Under the pieces are notes generated by a model, which saw nothing but the letters and a program-made list of their open reading frames with translations, did no database searches and was not told the DNA's origin. This document shows positions 26,778-35,626 of a stretch of DNA of 64,000 bases, piece by piece (the first letter of the stretch is position 1; the number at the start of each line of letters is the position of its first letter). The DNA comes from Cloacibacterium normanense (GTDB lineage: Bacteria > Bacteroidota > Bacteroidia > Flavobacteriales > Weeksellaceae): positions 85,491 through 149,490 of the forward strand of contig NZ_PTPZ01000002.1 in assembly GCF_002943105.1 (NCBI RefSeq), written 5' to 3'. The position numbers were made by a program, and so were the translations under genes.

Positions 26778-28060
26778 TAATCTTCTAAATTATATTGTTT
26801 TATTTTTCTGTAAAGTGTTCTCTGAGAAATCCCCAATTCATCAGCAGCTTTATTTCTTCTGCCTTTGTGTTTTTCGAGCGCTTTTACAATTAAATCTCTC
26901 TCATTATTGATTAAAGAAAGAGACTCTTCTTTTGGTTCTTCTTCTAAATCTATGTCTTCTACCCCATTTTCGTACTCCTCGGTATCATTGTAAAAATTAG
27001 GAGTTGGCGCAGTTGGTTGATCTTCGTAATACAAAATAGAACTTGTATTAACCGGTTGGGTTTCAGTTTTAAAAACTCTACCAATTAAATCTTGCTCATG
27101 ATGCGAAAAACTTTGATTTCCTCTATTCTTAATCAGTTCCGAAGTTAAGGATTTTAAATCATTTAAATCATTTCTCATGTCAAAAAGAATTTTGTACATG
27201 ATTTCTCTTTCTGAACCGAAATCCGCTCCTGAATTCCCTGAATTTCCACCTCTGGAAACCACAGCAGGAAGCTGAGCATTCATCGGAATATATTCTGATA
27301 ATTTAGTAGAATTTACGCTTCTGTTTTGTTCTACCACCGTCATTTGCTCCACTAAATTTCTCAGCTGACGAATATTTCCTGGGAAAGTATAATTTTCTAA
27401 ATATTTAACGCCGTCATCTGTCAATTGCAATTCTGGCATTCTGTATTTTTCGGCAAAATCAATGGCGAATTTTCTAAAAAGCAAATGAATATCTCCTTTT
27501 CTTTCTCGCAAAGGCGGCATATCAATCTGAACCGTATTGAGACGATAATACAAATCTTCTCTGAATCTGCCGTCTTCAATCGCTTTCATCATGTTCACAT
27601 TAGTCGCAGCTACGATTCTCACATTGGTTTTTTGAACCTGAGAAGAACCCACTTTCATAAATTCTCCACTTTCTAAAACTCTAAGAAGTCTTACTTGAGT
27701 TTGCAAAGGCAATTCCCCAACTTCATCTAAGAAAATCGTTCCACCATCTGCTACTTCGAAATACCCTTTTCTGGTAGAAGTAGCGCCTGTAAAAGCTCCT
27801 TTTTCGTGCCCAAAAAGCTCTGAATCTATAGTTCCTTCCGGGATTGCACCACAGTTTACCACAATATAGGGTTGGTGTTTTCTGCGAGATTCGCTATGAA
27901 TAATTTTCGGGATATGTTCTTTACCAACTCCAGATTCTCCGATAACCAAAACGGAAATATCTGTAGGCGCCACCTGAATTGCTTTTTCTATGGCACGGTT
28001 AAGTGCGGGAAAATTCCCTATAATTCCGAAACGATTTTTTATGGATTGTAGTTCTGTCAT
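26777..28060 (-). CDS. Sigma-54-dependent transcriptional activator without sensor domain
   Basis: This 427-aa regulator begins almost directly with the AAA+ domain: Walker A GESGVGKEH (an unusual final H in place of T/S) and the sigma-54 contact loop GAFTGAT. Walker B is GGTIFLDEVGELP, and the arginine-finger region FREDLYYRL is present. An acidic linker (YNDTEEYENGVEDIDLEEEP) precedes a Fis-type helix-turn-helix (RNKAADELGISQRTLYRKI). The longer frame to 28162 is dropped in favour of the ATG at 28060. Lack of a receiver or PAS domain is PspF-like. Neighbours are miaB and lptE. Confidence 0.92.
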   Translation of the reverse strand: MTELQSIKNRFGIIGNFPALNRAIEKAIQVAPTDISVLVIGESGVGKEHIPKIIHSESRRKHQPYIVVNCGAIPEGTIDSELFGHEKGAFTGATSTRKGYFEVADGGTIFLDEVGELPLQTQVRLLRVLESGEFMKVGSSQVQKTNVRIVAATNVNMMKAIEDGRFREDLYYRLNTVQIDMPPLRERKGDIHLLFRKFAIDFAEKYRMPELQLTDDGVKYLENYTFPGNIRQLRNLVEQMTVVEQNRSVNSTKLSEYIPMNAQLPAVVSRGGNSGNSGADFGSEREIMYKILFDMRNDLNDLKSLTSELIKNRGNQSFSHHEQDLIGRVFKTETQPVNTSSILYYEDQPTAPTPNFYNDTEEYENGVEDIDLEEEPKEESLSLINNERDLIVKALEKHKGRRNKAADELGISQRTLYRKIKQYNLED

Positions 28061-28115
28061 GATTTGAGATTTGAGGTTTAGTGTTTTTAAAATTTCAGAA
28101 AACTTTACGATTTCC

Positions 28116-29549
28116 TTAAATCGCTTTCCCCAAAAGTGTGCCTTGAGTGCTGTCGTGAACAAAAACAGTCACAAAGTCACCAATATTCTGTCCTTCTACT
28201 TTGTCAAAAACCACTACTGCATTCTGAGAAGTTCTTCCTTTCCATTGATTTTTATCTTTTTTAGACTCTCCTTCGATTAGAACTTCGTAGTTTTTGCCAA
28301 CGTAAGATTTCATTCTTTTTCTGGATAATTCTCCTTGCAAAGCAATGATTTCTGCTAATCTTCTTTGCTTCACATCTGCAGGAACATCATCTTCCATTTT
28401 CTTATGAGCTGGAGTTCCTGGTCTTTCAGAATACGCAAACATATAACCGTAATCGTATTCTACTTGTCTCATTAAATCAAGAGTTAATTGATGATCTTCT
28501 TCGGTTTCGCCACAGAAACCAGCAATCATATCTTGAGAAAAAGCAATTTCGGGAACTATTTCCTTCGCTTTTTTAATCAAATCTAAATATTCCTGACGTG
28601 TATGTTGACGATTCATTTTCTGCAAAATTCTGTCACTTCCACTTTGTACAGGAAGGTGAATGTATTTACAAACGTTATCGTATTTTGCAATCACACGGAA
28701 AACTTCTTCCGTCATTTCGTGCGGATTAGAAGTAGAAAAACGAATTCTCATTGCAGGAACTGCTTTTGCTACCATTTCTAACAATTGAGCAAAATTTACA
28801 GCCGTAGCTTTTTGCATTTCCGAAGCTTTATCAAAATCTTTTTTAGGACCACCTCCATACCAAAGATAAGAATCTACGTTTTGCCCAAGAAGTGTGATTT
28901 CTTTGTAATTATTTTCAGCTAAAGCTTTGCATTCTTCAATAATTGAGTGCGGATCACGGCTTCTTTCTCTACCTCTGGTAAAAGGAACTACGCAGAAAGT
29001 ACACATATTATCGCAACCTCTGGTTATGGTTACGAATGCTGTAACACCGTTTCCACCCAAACGAACAGGATTAATATCTGCGTACGTTTCTTCTTTAGAC
29101 AAAATAACATTGATGGCATCTCTTCCGTCTTCTGTTTCTTTCAAAAGATTTGGCAAATCTCTATACGCATCTGGACCAACTACTAAGTCTACCAATTGTT
29201 CTTCTTCTAAAAATTTAGTTTTAAGACGTTCAGCCATACAACCAAGAACACCAACAGTAAGGTTAGGCCTTTCTTTCTTCAAATTTTTGAATTGTGAAAG
29301 TCGCATTCTCACCGTTTGTTCTGCTCTTTCTCTGATAGAACATGTATTAAGCAAAATTAAATCTGCTTCTTCTACTTTCATGGTGGTATTATAACCTTGT
29401 TCGTTAAGAATAGAGGCTACGATTTCTGAGTCTGAGAAATTCATTTGGCAACCGTAACTTTCTAAAAACAATTTTTTAGAATTTTCTGGTTTTTCAGCAA
29501 TAGCAAAAGCTTCGCCTTGTTTAGTTTCGTCTATATATTTTTCTTGCAC
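28116..29549 (-). CDS. miaB: tRNA-2-methylthio-N6-dimethylallyladenosine synthase MiaB
   Basis: This 477-aa radical SAM methylthiotransferase modifies A37 of tRNAs reading UNN codons. The N-terminal UPF0004 domain has ESYGCQMN, NTCSIRERAEQ and GCMAER, giving three cysteines for the auxiliary cluster. The radical SAM motif CDNMCTFC follows, with GRERSR. The C-terminal TRAM domain is RKRMKSYVGKNYEVLIEG onward. A perfect -7 box lies 18 bases upstream. The sigma-54 activator gene follows after 55 bases. Confidence 0.96.
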   Translation of the reverse strand: MQEKYIDETKQGEAFAIAEKPENSKKLFLESYGCQMNFSDSEIVASILNEQGYNTTMKVEEADLILLNTCSIRERAEQTVRMRLSQFKNLKKERPNLTVGVLGCMAERLKTKFLEEEQLVDLVVGPDAYRDLPNLLKETEDGRDAINVILSKEETYADINPVRLGGNGVTAFVTITRGCDNMCTFCVVPFTRGRERSRDPHSIIEECKALAENNYKEITLLGQNVDSYLWYGGGPKKDFDKASEMQKATAVNFAQLLEMVAKAVPAMRIRFSTSNPHEMTEEVFRVIAKYDNVCKYIHLPVQSGSDRILQKMNRQHTRQEYLDLIKKAKEIVPEIAFSQDMIAGFCGETEEDHQLTLDLMRQVEYDYGYMFAYSERPGTPAHKKMEDDVPADVKQRRLAEIIALQGELSRKRMKSYVGKNYEVLIEGESKKDKNQWKGRTSQNAVVVFDKVEGQNIGDFVTVFVHDSTQGTLLGKAI

Positions 29550-29567
29550 TTTTCAAATATTTTGAGT

Positions 29568-29575
29568 GCAAAGAT
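29568..29575 (-). promoter_or_regulatory. -7 box (TATCTTTG) of miaB
   Basis: A perfect minus-strand -7 consensus 18 bases upstream of the miaB ATG. It probably drives the miaB-activator-lptE-TPR row. Confidence 0.5.
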
Positions 29576-29606
29576 AAGGAAAAATTGTGACAGAATGGCA
29601 GGAAGA

Positions 29607-30335
29607 TTAGTCTACATTTATCGTAATTGGTAGTCTAAATCTAGAAGTAATCGGTGAACCATGATAAGTAGCGGGTTTAAATTTTATTTTTCTAGGAACT
29701 ACACATTTTACAATCATTTTCACAAAATCTTCATTATCAAAGCTGGTATCAATGTAAATATTTTGAATATCACCTTGAGTATCTACCTCAAAGTTAATGA
29801 CAAATCTAAAACTTTGGCTGTAATTAAATCCATTAGTATTAAAACAAGAAATAAATTTCTTTCTGTAATTAGAAATTCCACCAGGAAATTCAGCATCTAT
29901 TAAAGAGGAATTCAAGGGAATGTAATTACTATCTGCAAACAACTCTTTTGGATAAAAAATAATTCGAGTAAGAGCTGGAGTTTTCACACCATCTACTTCT
30001 GCAGGAACATAATCATTAAGATTTGCTAATATTTTCTTTCCAAAATCAAAAGCACACTTATTATTTTTCACTCCTATCACATCTGGATCTTGCACATAAT
30101 TTACTTTTCCATCCGGATTTACGAGAATTTTCATCAAATAGACTTCATCGGGATTTTCACATGGCTGAATATTGTTATTTTTCACAAAATCGTGGGCGTC
30201 TTCATAGAATTTCATATAACCTCCTTTATAAAATTCTTGACCTTCTGGATAATTAGGTAAAACTTGTATCTGAGCTTGTAAAGAAATAGCAATAAATGAA
30301 AATAAAAGGGTAATTCTTGTCAACATCTTATTCAT
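29607..30335 (-). CDS. Secreted TonB_C-like protein, copy 1
   Basis: This 242-aa protein has a signal peptide (ending SLQAQ). It carries two weak repeats resembling the TonB C-terminal domain: the first around VNPDGKVNYVQ, the second with AEFPGGISNYRKKF, then FEVDTQGDIQNIYID and a final FKPATYHGSPITSRFRLPI. There is no transmembrane anchor or proline spacer, so it is not a true TonB. The ATG at 30335 overlaps the stop of the upstream homologue by 8 bases. Function is unknown. Related domains close BlaR1-like sensors, as at 59064. Confidence 0.75.
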   Translation of the reverse strand: MNKMLTRITLLFSFIAISLQAQIQVLPNYPEGQEFYKGGYMKFYEDAHDFVKNNNIQPCENPDEVYLMKILVNPDGKVNYVQDPDVIGVKNNKCAFDFGKKILANLNDYVPAEVDGVKTPALTRIIFYPKELFADSNYIPLNSSLIDAEFPGGISNYRKKFISCFNTNGFNYSQSFRFVINFEVDTQGDIQNIYIDTSFDNEDFVKMIVKCVVPRKIKFKPATYHGSPITSRFRLPITINVD

Positions 30336-30747
30336 GTTCTGTATGATCTGTAATAAAATTAATTTTAATAGTGTAATTAGAAGTAATTGGCATTCCATCT
30401 TTAGTAGCTGGAATCCATTTAGTTTTAACTTTTCTCATGCAAAATAGCATATCATCAATAAAAAGTTCACTGTTTTTTACTTTTGGATTTACATCTAAAT
30501 TTTTAATCTTTCCATCAGGTTGTACATCAAAAGAAAAGGTAAACACACCATTTACTGCATAAGTTTTTATATCAATATAAGCATTGATCATTTTGAACAA
30601 CTCTTTTCTAAAAGCTGTATCACCACCCGGAAATTCTGCTTTCTTATAAATAACGCTAGTGCTTTCTGTATTCATTTCGGTTTTCTGCTCTTGAGAAAAA
30701 ATAAAAATATTGGAAATGAATAGTGAGAATAAAAATAATTTTCTCAT
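30328..30747 (-). CDS. Secreted TonB_C-like protein, copy 2
   Basis: This 139-aa protein has a signal peptide (cleavage near FIFSQ) and one TonB_C-like domain. The signature pieces are AEFPGGDTAFRKELF, then FDVQPDGKIKNLDVNPK, then WIPATKDGMPITSNYTIKI, the same order as in its neighbours. Two Cys-free and Cys-bearing variants occur in the array; this one has a single Cys (FCMRK). It overlaps the next gene by 8 bases, so the pair is likely cotranslated. A perfect -7 box lies 20 bases upstream. Confidence 0.78.
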   Translation of the reverse strand: MRKLFLFSLFISNIFIFSQEQKTEMNTESTSVIYKKAEFPGGDTAFRKELFKMINAYIDIKTYAVNGVFTFSFDVQPDGKIKNLDVNPKVKNSELFIDDMLFCMRKVKTKWIPATKDGMPITSNYTIKINFITDHTEHE

Positions 30748-30766
30748 GTTTATTAGTTTTGTGCAT

Positions 30767-30774
30767 CAAAGATA
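30767..30774 (-). promoter_or_regulatory. -7 box (TATCTTTG) for the TonB_C-like pair
   Basis: A perfect -7 consensus on the minus strand, 20 bases upstream of the ATG at 30747. Confidence 0.5.
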
Positions 30775-30778
30775 AATA

Positions 30779-30810
30779 AAAAAGTCGCTTTTTTCAAGCG
30801 ACTTTTATTT
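30779..30810 (-). terminator. Hairpin terminator after TonB_C-like copy 3
   Basis: AAAGTCGCTT/AAGCGACTTT (30781-30790 with 30796-30805) with a 5-base loop and a T run. It lies immediately after the stop of the upstream gene at 30812. Confidence 0.85.
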
Positions 30811-30811
30811 T

Positions 30812-31300
30812 TTACATATCGAATAAATCTGTCCTGAAATTGACTTTCAGCCTTATTTTAGAATCTACTTTTGCGCCATCGCAAGTTGCAGGCATCCATT
30901 TTTGATTCATTGCTTTTACCGCATTCTTAATGTCTGTCTGTAAAAGATTACTATTCGGAACTTCTGGTTTTAGTGCAAAATCCTTTAAATTTCCTTCTTT
31001 ATCAATGTAGAAAATGAAATCGAAAGTTCCATTTACAGAGTATAAGTTGTTAGAAAGACTAGCTTTTAGATTTTTAAATAATTTGTCTTTAAAACCATTT
31101 TCCCCGCCAATATATTGTGCATAAGTAGCATTCGCACATTTTAGTCTGTAAAATTCTAGCGGATTATTCATATCTAATGAAATATCTGCTCTGCCAAATT
31201 CTTTAGAATTTTCTGTAATATCATTGTCTTCTACCAAATATTGTGCACTCACAAAACCGAAAGAAAACGTCATCATCACTAATAATAAAAACTTTTTCAT
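30812..31300 (-). CDS. Secreted TonB_C-like protein, copy 3
   Basis: This 162-aa protein has a signal peptide (ending FGFVSAQ) and one TonB_C-like domain. The domain includes YIGGENGFKDKLFKN, FIFYIDKEGNLKDFALKPE and WMPATCDGAKVDSKIRLKV. The paired Cys in CANATY and PATCDG could form a disulfide. Sequence divergence from copies 1 and 2 is high, indicating an old duplication. A terminator cuts it off from copies 1 and 2, which have their own promoter. Confidence 0.75.
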   Translation of the reverse strand: MKKFLLLVMMTFSFGFVSAQYLVEDNDITENSKEFGRADISLDMNNPLEFYRLKCANATYAQYIGGENGFKDKLFKNLKASLSNNLYSVNGTFDFIFYIDKEGNLKDFALKPEVPNSNLLQTDIKNAVKAMNQKWMPATCDGAKVDSKIRLKVNFRTDLFDM

Positions 31301-31326
31301 GTCTTAAAATTTGATAGTAAATTTAC

Positions 31327-31356
31327 AAAAAAAGGTTGTAAATGAATTACAACCTC
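31327..31356 (-). terminator. Hairpin terminator after lysA
   Basis: AGGTTGTAA/TTACAACCT (31333-31341 with 31347-31355) with T7 on the minus strand, 12 bases after the lysA stop. Confidence 0.8.
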
Positions 31357-31367
31357 TGATTTAAAAT

Positions 31368-32567
31368 TTATAAAACTTCGATTTGATTTTTCAATAAATC
31401 ATCGAATTCTTCTCTTTTTCTGATGAGATGCGCTTTTCCATCTAAGAATAAAACTTCAGCAGGTTTCAATCTAGAATTGAAATTTGAACTCATCTCAAAA
31501 CCATAAGCTCCTGCATTTCTGAACACTAAAACATCTCCTTCTCTTACTTCGTGTAATTTTCTGTCCCAAGCAAAAGTATCGGTTTCACAGATATTTCCAA
31601 CTACGGTATAAATTCTTTCAGTTCCTTTAGGATTGGTTAGGTTTTCGATGATGTGATATGAATCATAGAACATCGGTCTGATTAAATGGTTAAATCCAGA
31701 ATTTACGCCTACAAAAACGGTAGCAGTCGTTTGTTTAATCACATTAGATTTTACCAAAAAATGCCCAGATTTAGAAACCAAATATTTCCCTGGTTCAAAC
31801 CACAATTCAAAATCTTTTCCAGTTTCTTTTTTGAACTGAGTCACTGCTTTTTCTACTTTTTTACCCAAAGCTTTCACATCAGTTTCTAATTCACCTTTTT
31901 GGTAAGGAACTTTGAAACCGCTTCCCATATCAATGTATTTAAGATTTGGGAAACTTTCTGAAAGTTCAAACATAATTTCTAAACCTTGCAAGAAAACTTC
32001 TGGGTCTTTAATTTCACTACCTGTATGCATGTGCAAACCTTCAATATTAAGATTAGTAGATTTCATCACGCGTTCTATATGACGCATTTGGTGAATAGAA
32101 ATTCCAAATTTAGAATCAATGTGTCCTGTAGAAATTTTGTAATTTCCTCCTGCAAAAATATGTGGATTAATTCTTAGAAAAACTGGGTAAGAATCGCCAT
32201 ATTTAGTCCCGAATTGCTCTAAAATAGAGATGTTATCAATATTAATATGAACATTTAGAGCCATCGCTTCTTCTATTTCGGCAAGGTCTACACAATTGGG
32301 CGTAAATAAAATTCTCTCTGCCGAAAAGCCAGCTTTTAAACCTAATTTTACTTCGTTTATAGAAACACAATCAAGATTCGCTCCTAATTTTTCTACATAT
32401 TTTAGGATGTTGATATTGGTGAGTGATTTACAAGCGTAGAAAAACTTAGTGCTCTCCGCAAAAGAAGTGGTGAGTTTCTCGTACTGAGATTTTATAGAAT
32501 CGGCGTCATAAACATAAACCGGCGTTCCGAATTCTTCTGCAATCTGAAGCAAATCTTGATTTGTCAT
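31368..32567 (-). CDS. lysA: Diaminopimelate decarboxylase
   Basis: This 399-aa PLP enzyme makes lysine from meso-diaminopimelate. The PLP-binding Lys is in FFYACKSL, near residue 47. HMHTGSEI, the glycine-rich MGSGFKVPY, EPGKYLV for phosphate binding and the C-terminal CETDTFAWDR with the subunit-crossing Cys are visible in order. Length fits the family. A TATTTTTG box lies about 17 bases upstream (32584-32591). It is monocistronic. Confidence 0.95.
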   Translation of the reverse strand: MTNQDLLQIAEEFGTPVYVYDADSIKSQYEKLTTSFAESTKFFYACKSLTNINILKYVEKLGANLDCVSINEVKLGLKAGFSAERILFTPNCVDLAEIEEAMALNVHINIDNISILEQFGTKYGDSYPVFLRINPHIFAGGNYKISTGHIDSKFGISIHQMRHIERVMKSTNLNIEGLHMHTGSEIKDPEVFLQGLEIMFELSESFPNLKYIDMGSGFKVPYQKGELETDVKALGKKVEKAVTQFKKETGKDFELWFEPGKYLVSKSGHFLVKSNVIKQTTATVFVGVNSGFNHLIRPMFYDSYHIIENLTNPKGTERIYTVVGNICETDTFAWDRKLHEVREGDVLVFRNAGAYGFEMSSNFNSRLKPAEVLFLDGKAHLIRKREEFDDLLKNQIEVL

Positions 32568-32583
32568 AATAAAAATTTTACTG

Positions 32584-32591
32584 CAAAAATA
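32584..32591 (-). promoter_or_regulatory. -7 box (TATTTTTG) of lysA
   Basis: Minus-strand TATTTTTG, 17 bases upstream of the lysA ATG. Confidence 0.45.
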
Positions 32592-32665
32592 TAAATTTTA
32601 GATTTTAAAACCAAACAATAATTTTATTTAGTAAAAATTATCTATTTTGAGTATTATTTTTAGAT

Positions 32666-33886
32666 TTATTTAGGTAATTTTTCTATTTTATACTCGTTTT
32701 TCAGTAAAGATAGTTTTAAATCGTTGATGATTTCTGGCGAAACTTTCTTCACTTCAATCTGCAATTTATTTAATTTCCTCCTAGATTGAATCTGATGGAA
32801 CAATTCATAATACCCAAATGAAATCAATTTTCCTTCTTCTATGATGAGAAATGATTTCTCGCCGAGATTTCTGCCTTTTCCAATCCATAGTTCATTTCTA
32901 CCTTTCAGCGTAATGAGCTCTTTCAGTGTTTTATAATCGCTAAGCGATTCATTTTCGGTGATATAATGCTTCACTTTGCTGCCTTGAGAAAAATTTTTGA
33001 ATTTCAACAAAGGTTTTTCTGTGTGAACAGAATTTTTTTCAACCTTAAATTTTCCATCAATGTAGAATAAACCATAAGGCAAAAACTGCTTCTTCGATTT
33101 ATTCTGATTCAGCAAAATCAATCTCGCAATCGTATCTGTTCCCGTAAGTTCGTAATTAATTTGCGCTACTTCTTCCTGAATATTTTGCCATTTAACAGAT
33201 TTAGAATTGAATAATTTTTTAGAAACTCTAAAAATATCATCTACATAATCTTCAAAAAGAATGGCTCCAGAAGCATTTTGAAAATACACAAACCCTTTCT
33301 CCGAAGGTAAATCCTGCGTAAGTTCTTTTATTTTATTGATATAAGATTTTGCGTTGCTTTCTTCGTGGTGCTGCTGAATAATTTCGTGGCTGTTGTCTTT
33401 GGTTTTTAACAATTTAAAAAGTTCCAAAGTAGCTCTTGCATCACCAGAAGCTCTGTGTTCATCAACCAAAGGAATTCCGATAGATTTACATAATTTCCCC
33501 AGAGAATAACTTTTTTCATGAGGAATCAGTTTTTTTGCCAAAGGAATTGTATCTAAAGTATTGATTTTAAAATCAAAACCTAACCTTTTAAAACTTTGAC
33601 GAAGCATTCTGTAATCAAAATCTATATTGTGTCCCACTAAAATAGTTCCTTCTGTAATTTCTATGATTCTTTTCGCGATTTCATGAAATTTCGGAGCAGT
33701 TTTCACCATTTTTTGGGTAATTCCTGTCAGTTTTTGTACAAAGGGAGATATTTCACTTTCTGGATTAACAAGTGAAATAAATTGGTCTGTGATAACGTGG
33801 CCATCATATCTGAAAATCGCAATTTCTATAATGCTTTCTTTTCTATAAGGCGCTCCGTTTCCTTCTATGTCTATTATGGTATACAA
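32666..33886 (-). CDS. DnaQ-type 3'-5' exonuclease fused to a degenerate GIY-YIG-like domain
   Basis: This protein has about 406 aa. The N-terminal DEDDh exonuclease domain is complete: DIEGNG (D-x-E), GHNIDFDYRML, and HRASGDARAT with the His and final Asp. After a linker, residues about 195-275 have the layout of the UvrC/Cho N-terminal domain (GFVYFQNASGAILFEDYVDD, later EEVAQINYELTGTDTIARLI). The catalytic GIY/YIG tyrosines and Arg are lost. The frame reaches a GTG at 33907 inside a -7 box (33907-33914), so a TTG at 33886 (MYTIIDIE) is chosen. It is likely in DNA repair or proofreading. Confidence 0.85.
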   Translation of the reverse strand: MYTIIDIEGNGAPYRKESIIEIAIFRYDGHVITDQFISLVNPESEISPFVQKLTGITQKMVKTAPKFHEIAKRIIEITEGTILVGHNIDFDYRMLRQSFKRLGFDFKINTLDTIPLAKKLIPHEKSYSLGKLCKSIGIPLVDEHRASGDARATLELFKLLKTKDNSHEIIQQHHEESNAKSYINKIKELTQDLPSEKGFVYFQNASGAILFEDYVDDIFRVSKKLFNSKSVKWQNIQEEVAQINYELTGTDTIARLILLNQNKSKKQFLPYGLFYIDGKFKVEKNSVHTEKPLLKFKNFSQGSKVKHYITENESLSDYKTLKELITLKGRNELWIGKGRNLGEKSFLIIEEGKLISFGYYELFHQIQSRRKLNKLQIEVKKVSPEIINDLKLSLLKNEYKIEKLPK

Positions 33887-33906
33887 AACGAAAAATAAAT
33901 ATCCCA

Positions 33907-33914
33907 CAAATTTA
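33907..33914 (-). promoter_or_regulatory. -7 box (TAAATTTG) of the exonuclease gene
   Basis: Minus-strand TAAATTTG, about 20 bases upstream of the proposed TTG start. It overlaps the alternative GTG. Confidence 0.4.
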
Positions 33915-33956
33915 CGGTTTATAAATTGGTGGGATTTATAAAATTATAAGATTTTT

Positions 33957-35492
33957 TTACCTTCTCATCTTCAAACCAAACATTCCGAGGACAAATTTGG
34001 CGCCTTCTCTGGCTAAAGTGGTAGTGAATGTTCTTCCAGCTCTAGACTTCATCACTTGCTCAAACATTCCCGGCTCTTCTTTAGGTTGTCTAGCCGTAGA
34101 TTTTTCTTGTGCTACTTCTTTTTCTACTTCCGCAGCCTGTTCCATGCGTTTGGCTAAAATTTCATAGGCAGATTCTTTGTCTACTTCATTTTTATATTTT
34201 TTAACCAAATCAGAAGAATTAACCAAATCATCTATCTCTTCAGAAGTTAAAACATCCATTCTAGATTCTGGCGAAATCAAATAAGTATGAACCAATGGAG
34301 TTGGAATTCCTTTCTCATCAAGCGCTGTGACGAAAGCTTCACCAATTCCTAAATTCTGAATTAAATTGGCTGCGTCATAATATTCGGTAATCGGATAATT
34401 CTCTACTGCTTTATCAATTTCTTTTCTGTCTTTTGCCGTGAAACCACGCAAAGCGTGCTGAATTTTAAGCCCTAATTGAGAAAGTACATTTTCTGGAACA
34501 TCTCCTGGAATTTGAGTGATAAAATAAATTCCTACTCCTTTTGAACGGATGAGTTTCACCATCGTTTCTATCTGCGAAAGCAAAGCTTTACTCGCTTCAT
34601 TGAAAATCAAATGCGCTTCGTCTATGAAAAGAACTAATTTTGGTTTTCCGCTGTCTCCTTCTTCTGGAAAAGTCATGTAAATTTCTGCAAAAAGCGAAAG
34701 CATAAACGTAGAAAATAATTGCGGTTGATTCTGAATATCTGCAACTCTCAAAACGTTTACCACACCTTTTCCGCCTCTCGTTTGCAGTAAATCTTCTACA
34801 TCAAAACTTGGTTCACCGAAAAAACTCGTTGCTCCTTGTTGCTCCATCGCTACAATCGAACGAAGAATTGCACCTAAAGAAGCTGGAGAAATAGAACCAT
34901 AATTATCTGCTAATTCTTTTTTACCTTCTTCATTGTCAGTTACATATTGCAAAACTTTTTTCAAATCATCTAAATCAATGAGCGGCAATGCTTTGTCATC
35001 TGCATATTTGAAAACGATGGACATAATACTTGCTTGAGTTTCATTTAATCCCAAAATTTTAGAAAGTAAAACTGGACCAAATTCTGTAACAGTAGCTCTC
35101 AGTTTCAAACCTTTTTCTGCAGAAATGGTCATGAGTTCTACTGGAAAAGATTGCGGCTGATATGGCAATTGCGTTTTTGCATATCTTTCGTTGATTTTAT
35201 CATTTTGTTCGCCTTCTACAGCAATTCCAGAAAGGTCACCTTTGATATCCATCACCAAAGTTGGAATACCTTTATGCGAAAGTTGTTCTACAAAAACTTG
35301 TAGTGTTTTGGTCTTTCCTGTACCTGTAGCTCCTGCAATCAGACCATGTCTATTGACCGTTTTCAAAGGAACGGTAACATCTACTTCAGTAATTACTTCT
35401 CCGTCTAACATTCCCTTTCCTAGAACGATATATTCTCCTTTTGGTTGATATCTAGAGTTAAGTTCTTCTATAAATTTTGATTTTTCTGCCAT
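33957..35492 (-). CDS. HerA-like ATPase (DUF853 family)
   Basis: This 511-aa AAA+ protein has Walker A GATGTGKTKT, Walker B PKLVLFIDEAHLIF, and the conserved QIPGDVPENVLSQLG and ALRGFTAKDRK segments of the DUF853 helicase-like family. The C-terminal RAGRTFTTTLAREG is also typical. HerA-type proteins translocate DNA, but the role of this bacterial branch is not established. The frame extends to a TTG at 35510, but the A-rich stretch is better read as leader before the ATG at 35492. It is transcribed away from the copper genes. Confidence 0.9.
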   Translation of the reverse strand: MAEKSKFIEELNSRYQPKGEYIVLGKGMLDGEVITEVDVTVPLKTVNRHGLIAGATGTGKTKTLQVFVEQLSHKGIPTLVMDIKGDLSGIAVEGEQNDKINERYAKTQLPYQPQSFPVELMTISAEKGLKLRATVTEFGPVLLSKILGLNETQASIMSIVFKYADDKALPLIDLDDLKKVLQYVTDNEEGKKELADNYGSISPASLGAILRSIVAMEQQGATSFFGEPSFDVEDLLQTRGGKGVVNVLRVADIQNQPQLFSTFMLSLFAEIYMTFPEEGDSGKPKLVLFIDEAHLIFNEASKALLSQIETMVKLIRSKGVGIYFITQIPGDVPENVLSQLGLKIQHALRGFTAKDRKEIDKAVENYPITEYYDAANLIQNLGIGEAFVTALDEKGIPTPLVHTYLISPESRMDVLTSEEIDDLVNSSDLVKKYKNEVDKESAYEILAKRMEQAAEVEKEVAQEKSTARQPKEEPGMFEQVMKSRAGRTFTTTLAREGAKFVLGMFGLKMRR

Positions 35493-35598
35493 TATTTTCT
35501 TTTTTTTCAACCTTTAAATTTAAAAAATTTAGAAATACTTCTGCGAAATTATTTTTTAAAATGTATTTTTGCCCTGATTAAAATCATTTGCATAATAA

Positions 35599-35619
35599 GA
35601 CAAATTTGTCCTATTTTTG
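35599..35619 (+). promoter_or_regulatory. Palindromic operator and -7 box of the copper-uptake genes
   Basis: The perfect 12-base palindrome GACAAATTTGTC (35599-35610), with symmetric TA flanks, directly abuts a TATTTTTG -7 box (35612-35619). A repressor bound here would block RNA polymerase. The regulator is not identified. Confidence 0.5.
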
Positions 35620-35626
35620 TAATGCA

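Noticed and set aside
28927..29394. 155-codon plus-strand frame opposite miaB
   Set aside because: Long, but fully antisense to the conserved radical SAM gene; Ser-rich shadow composition.
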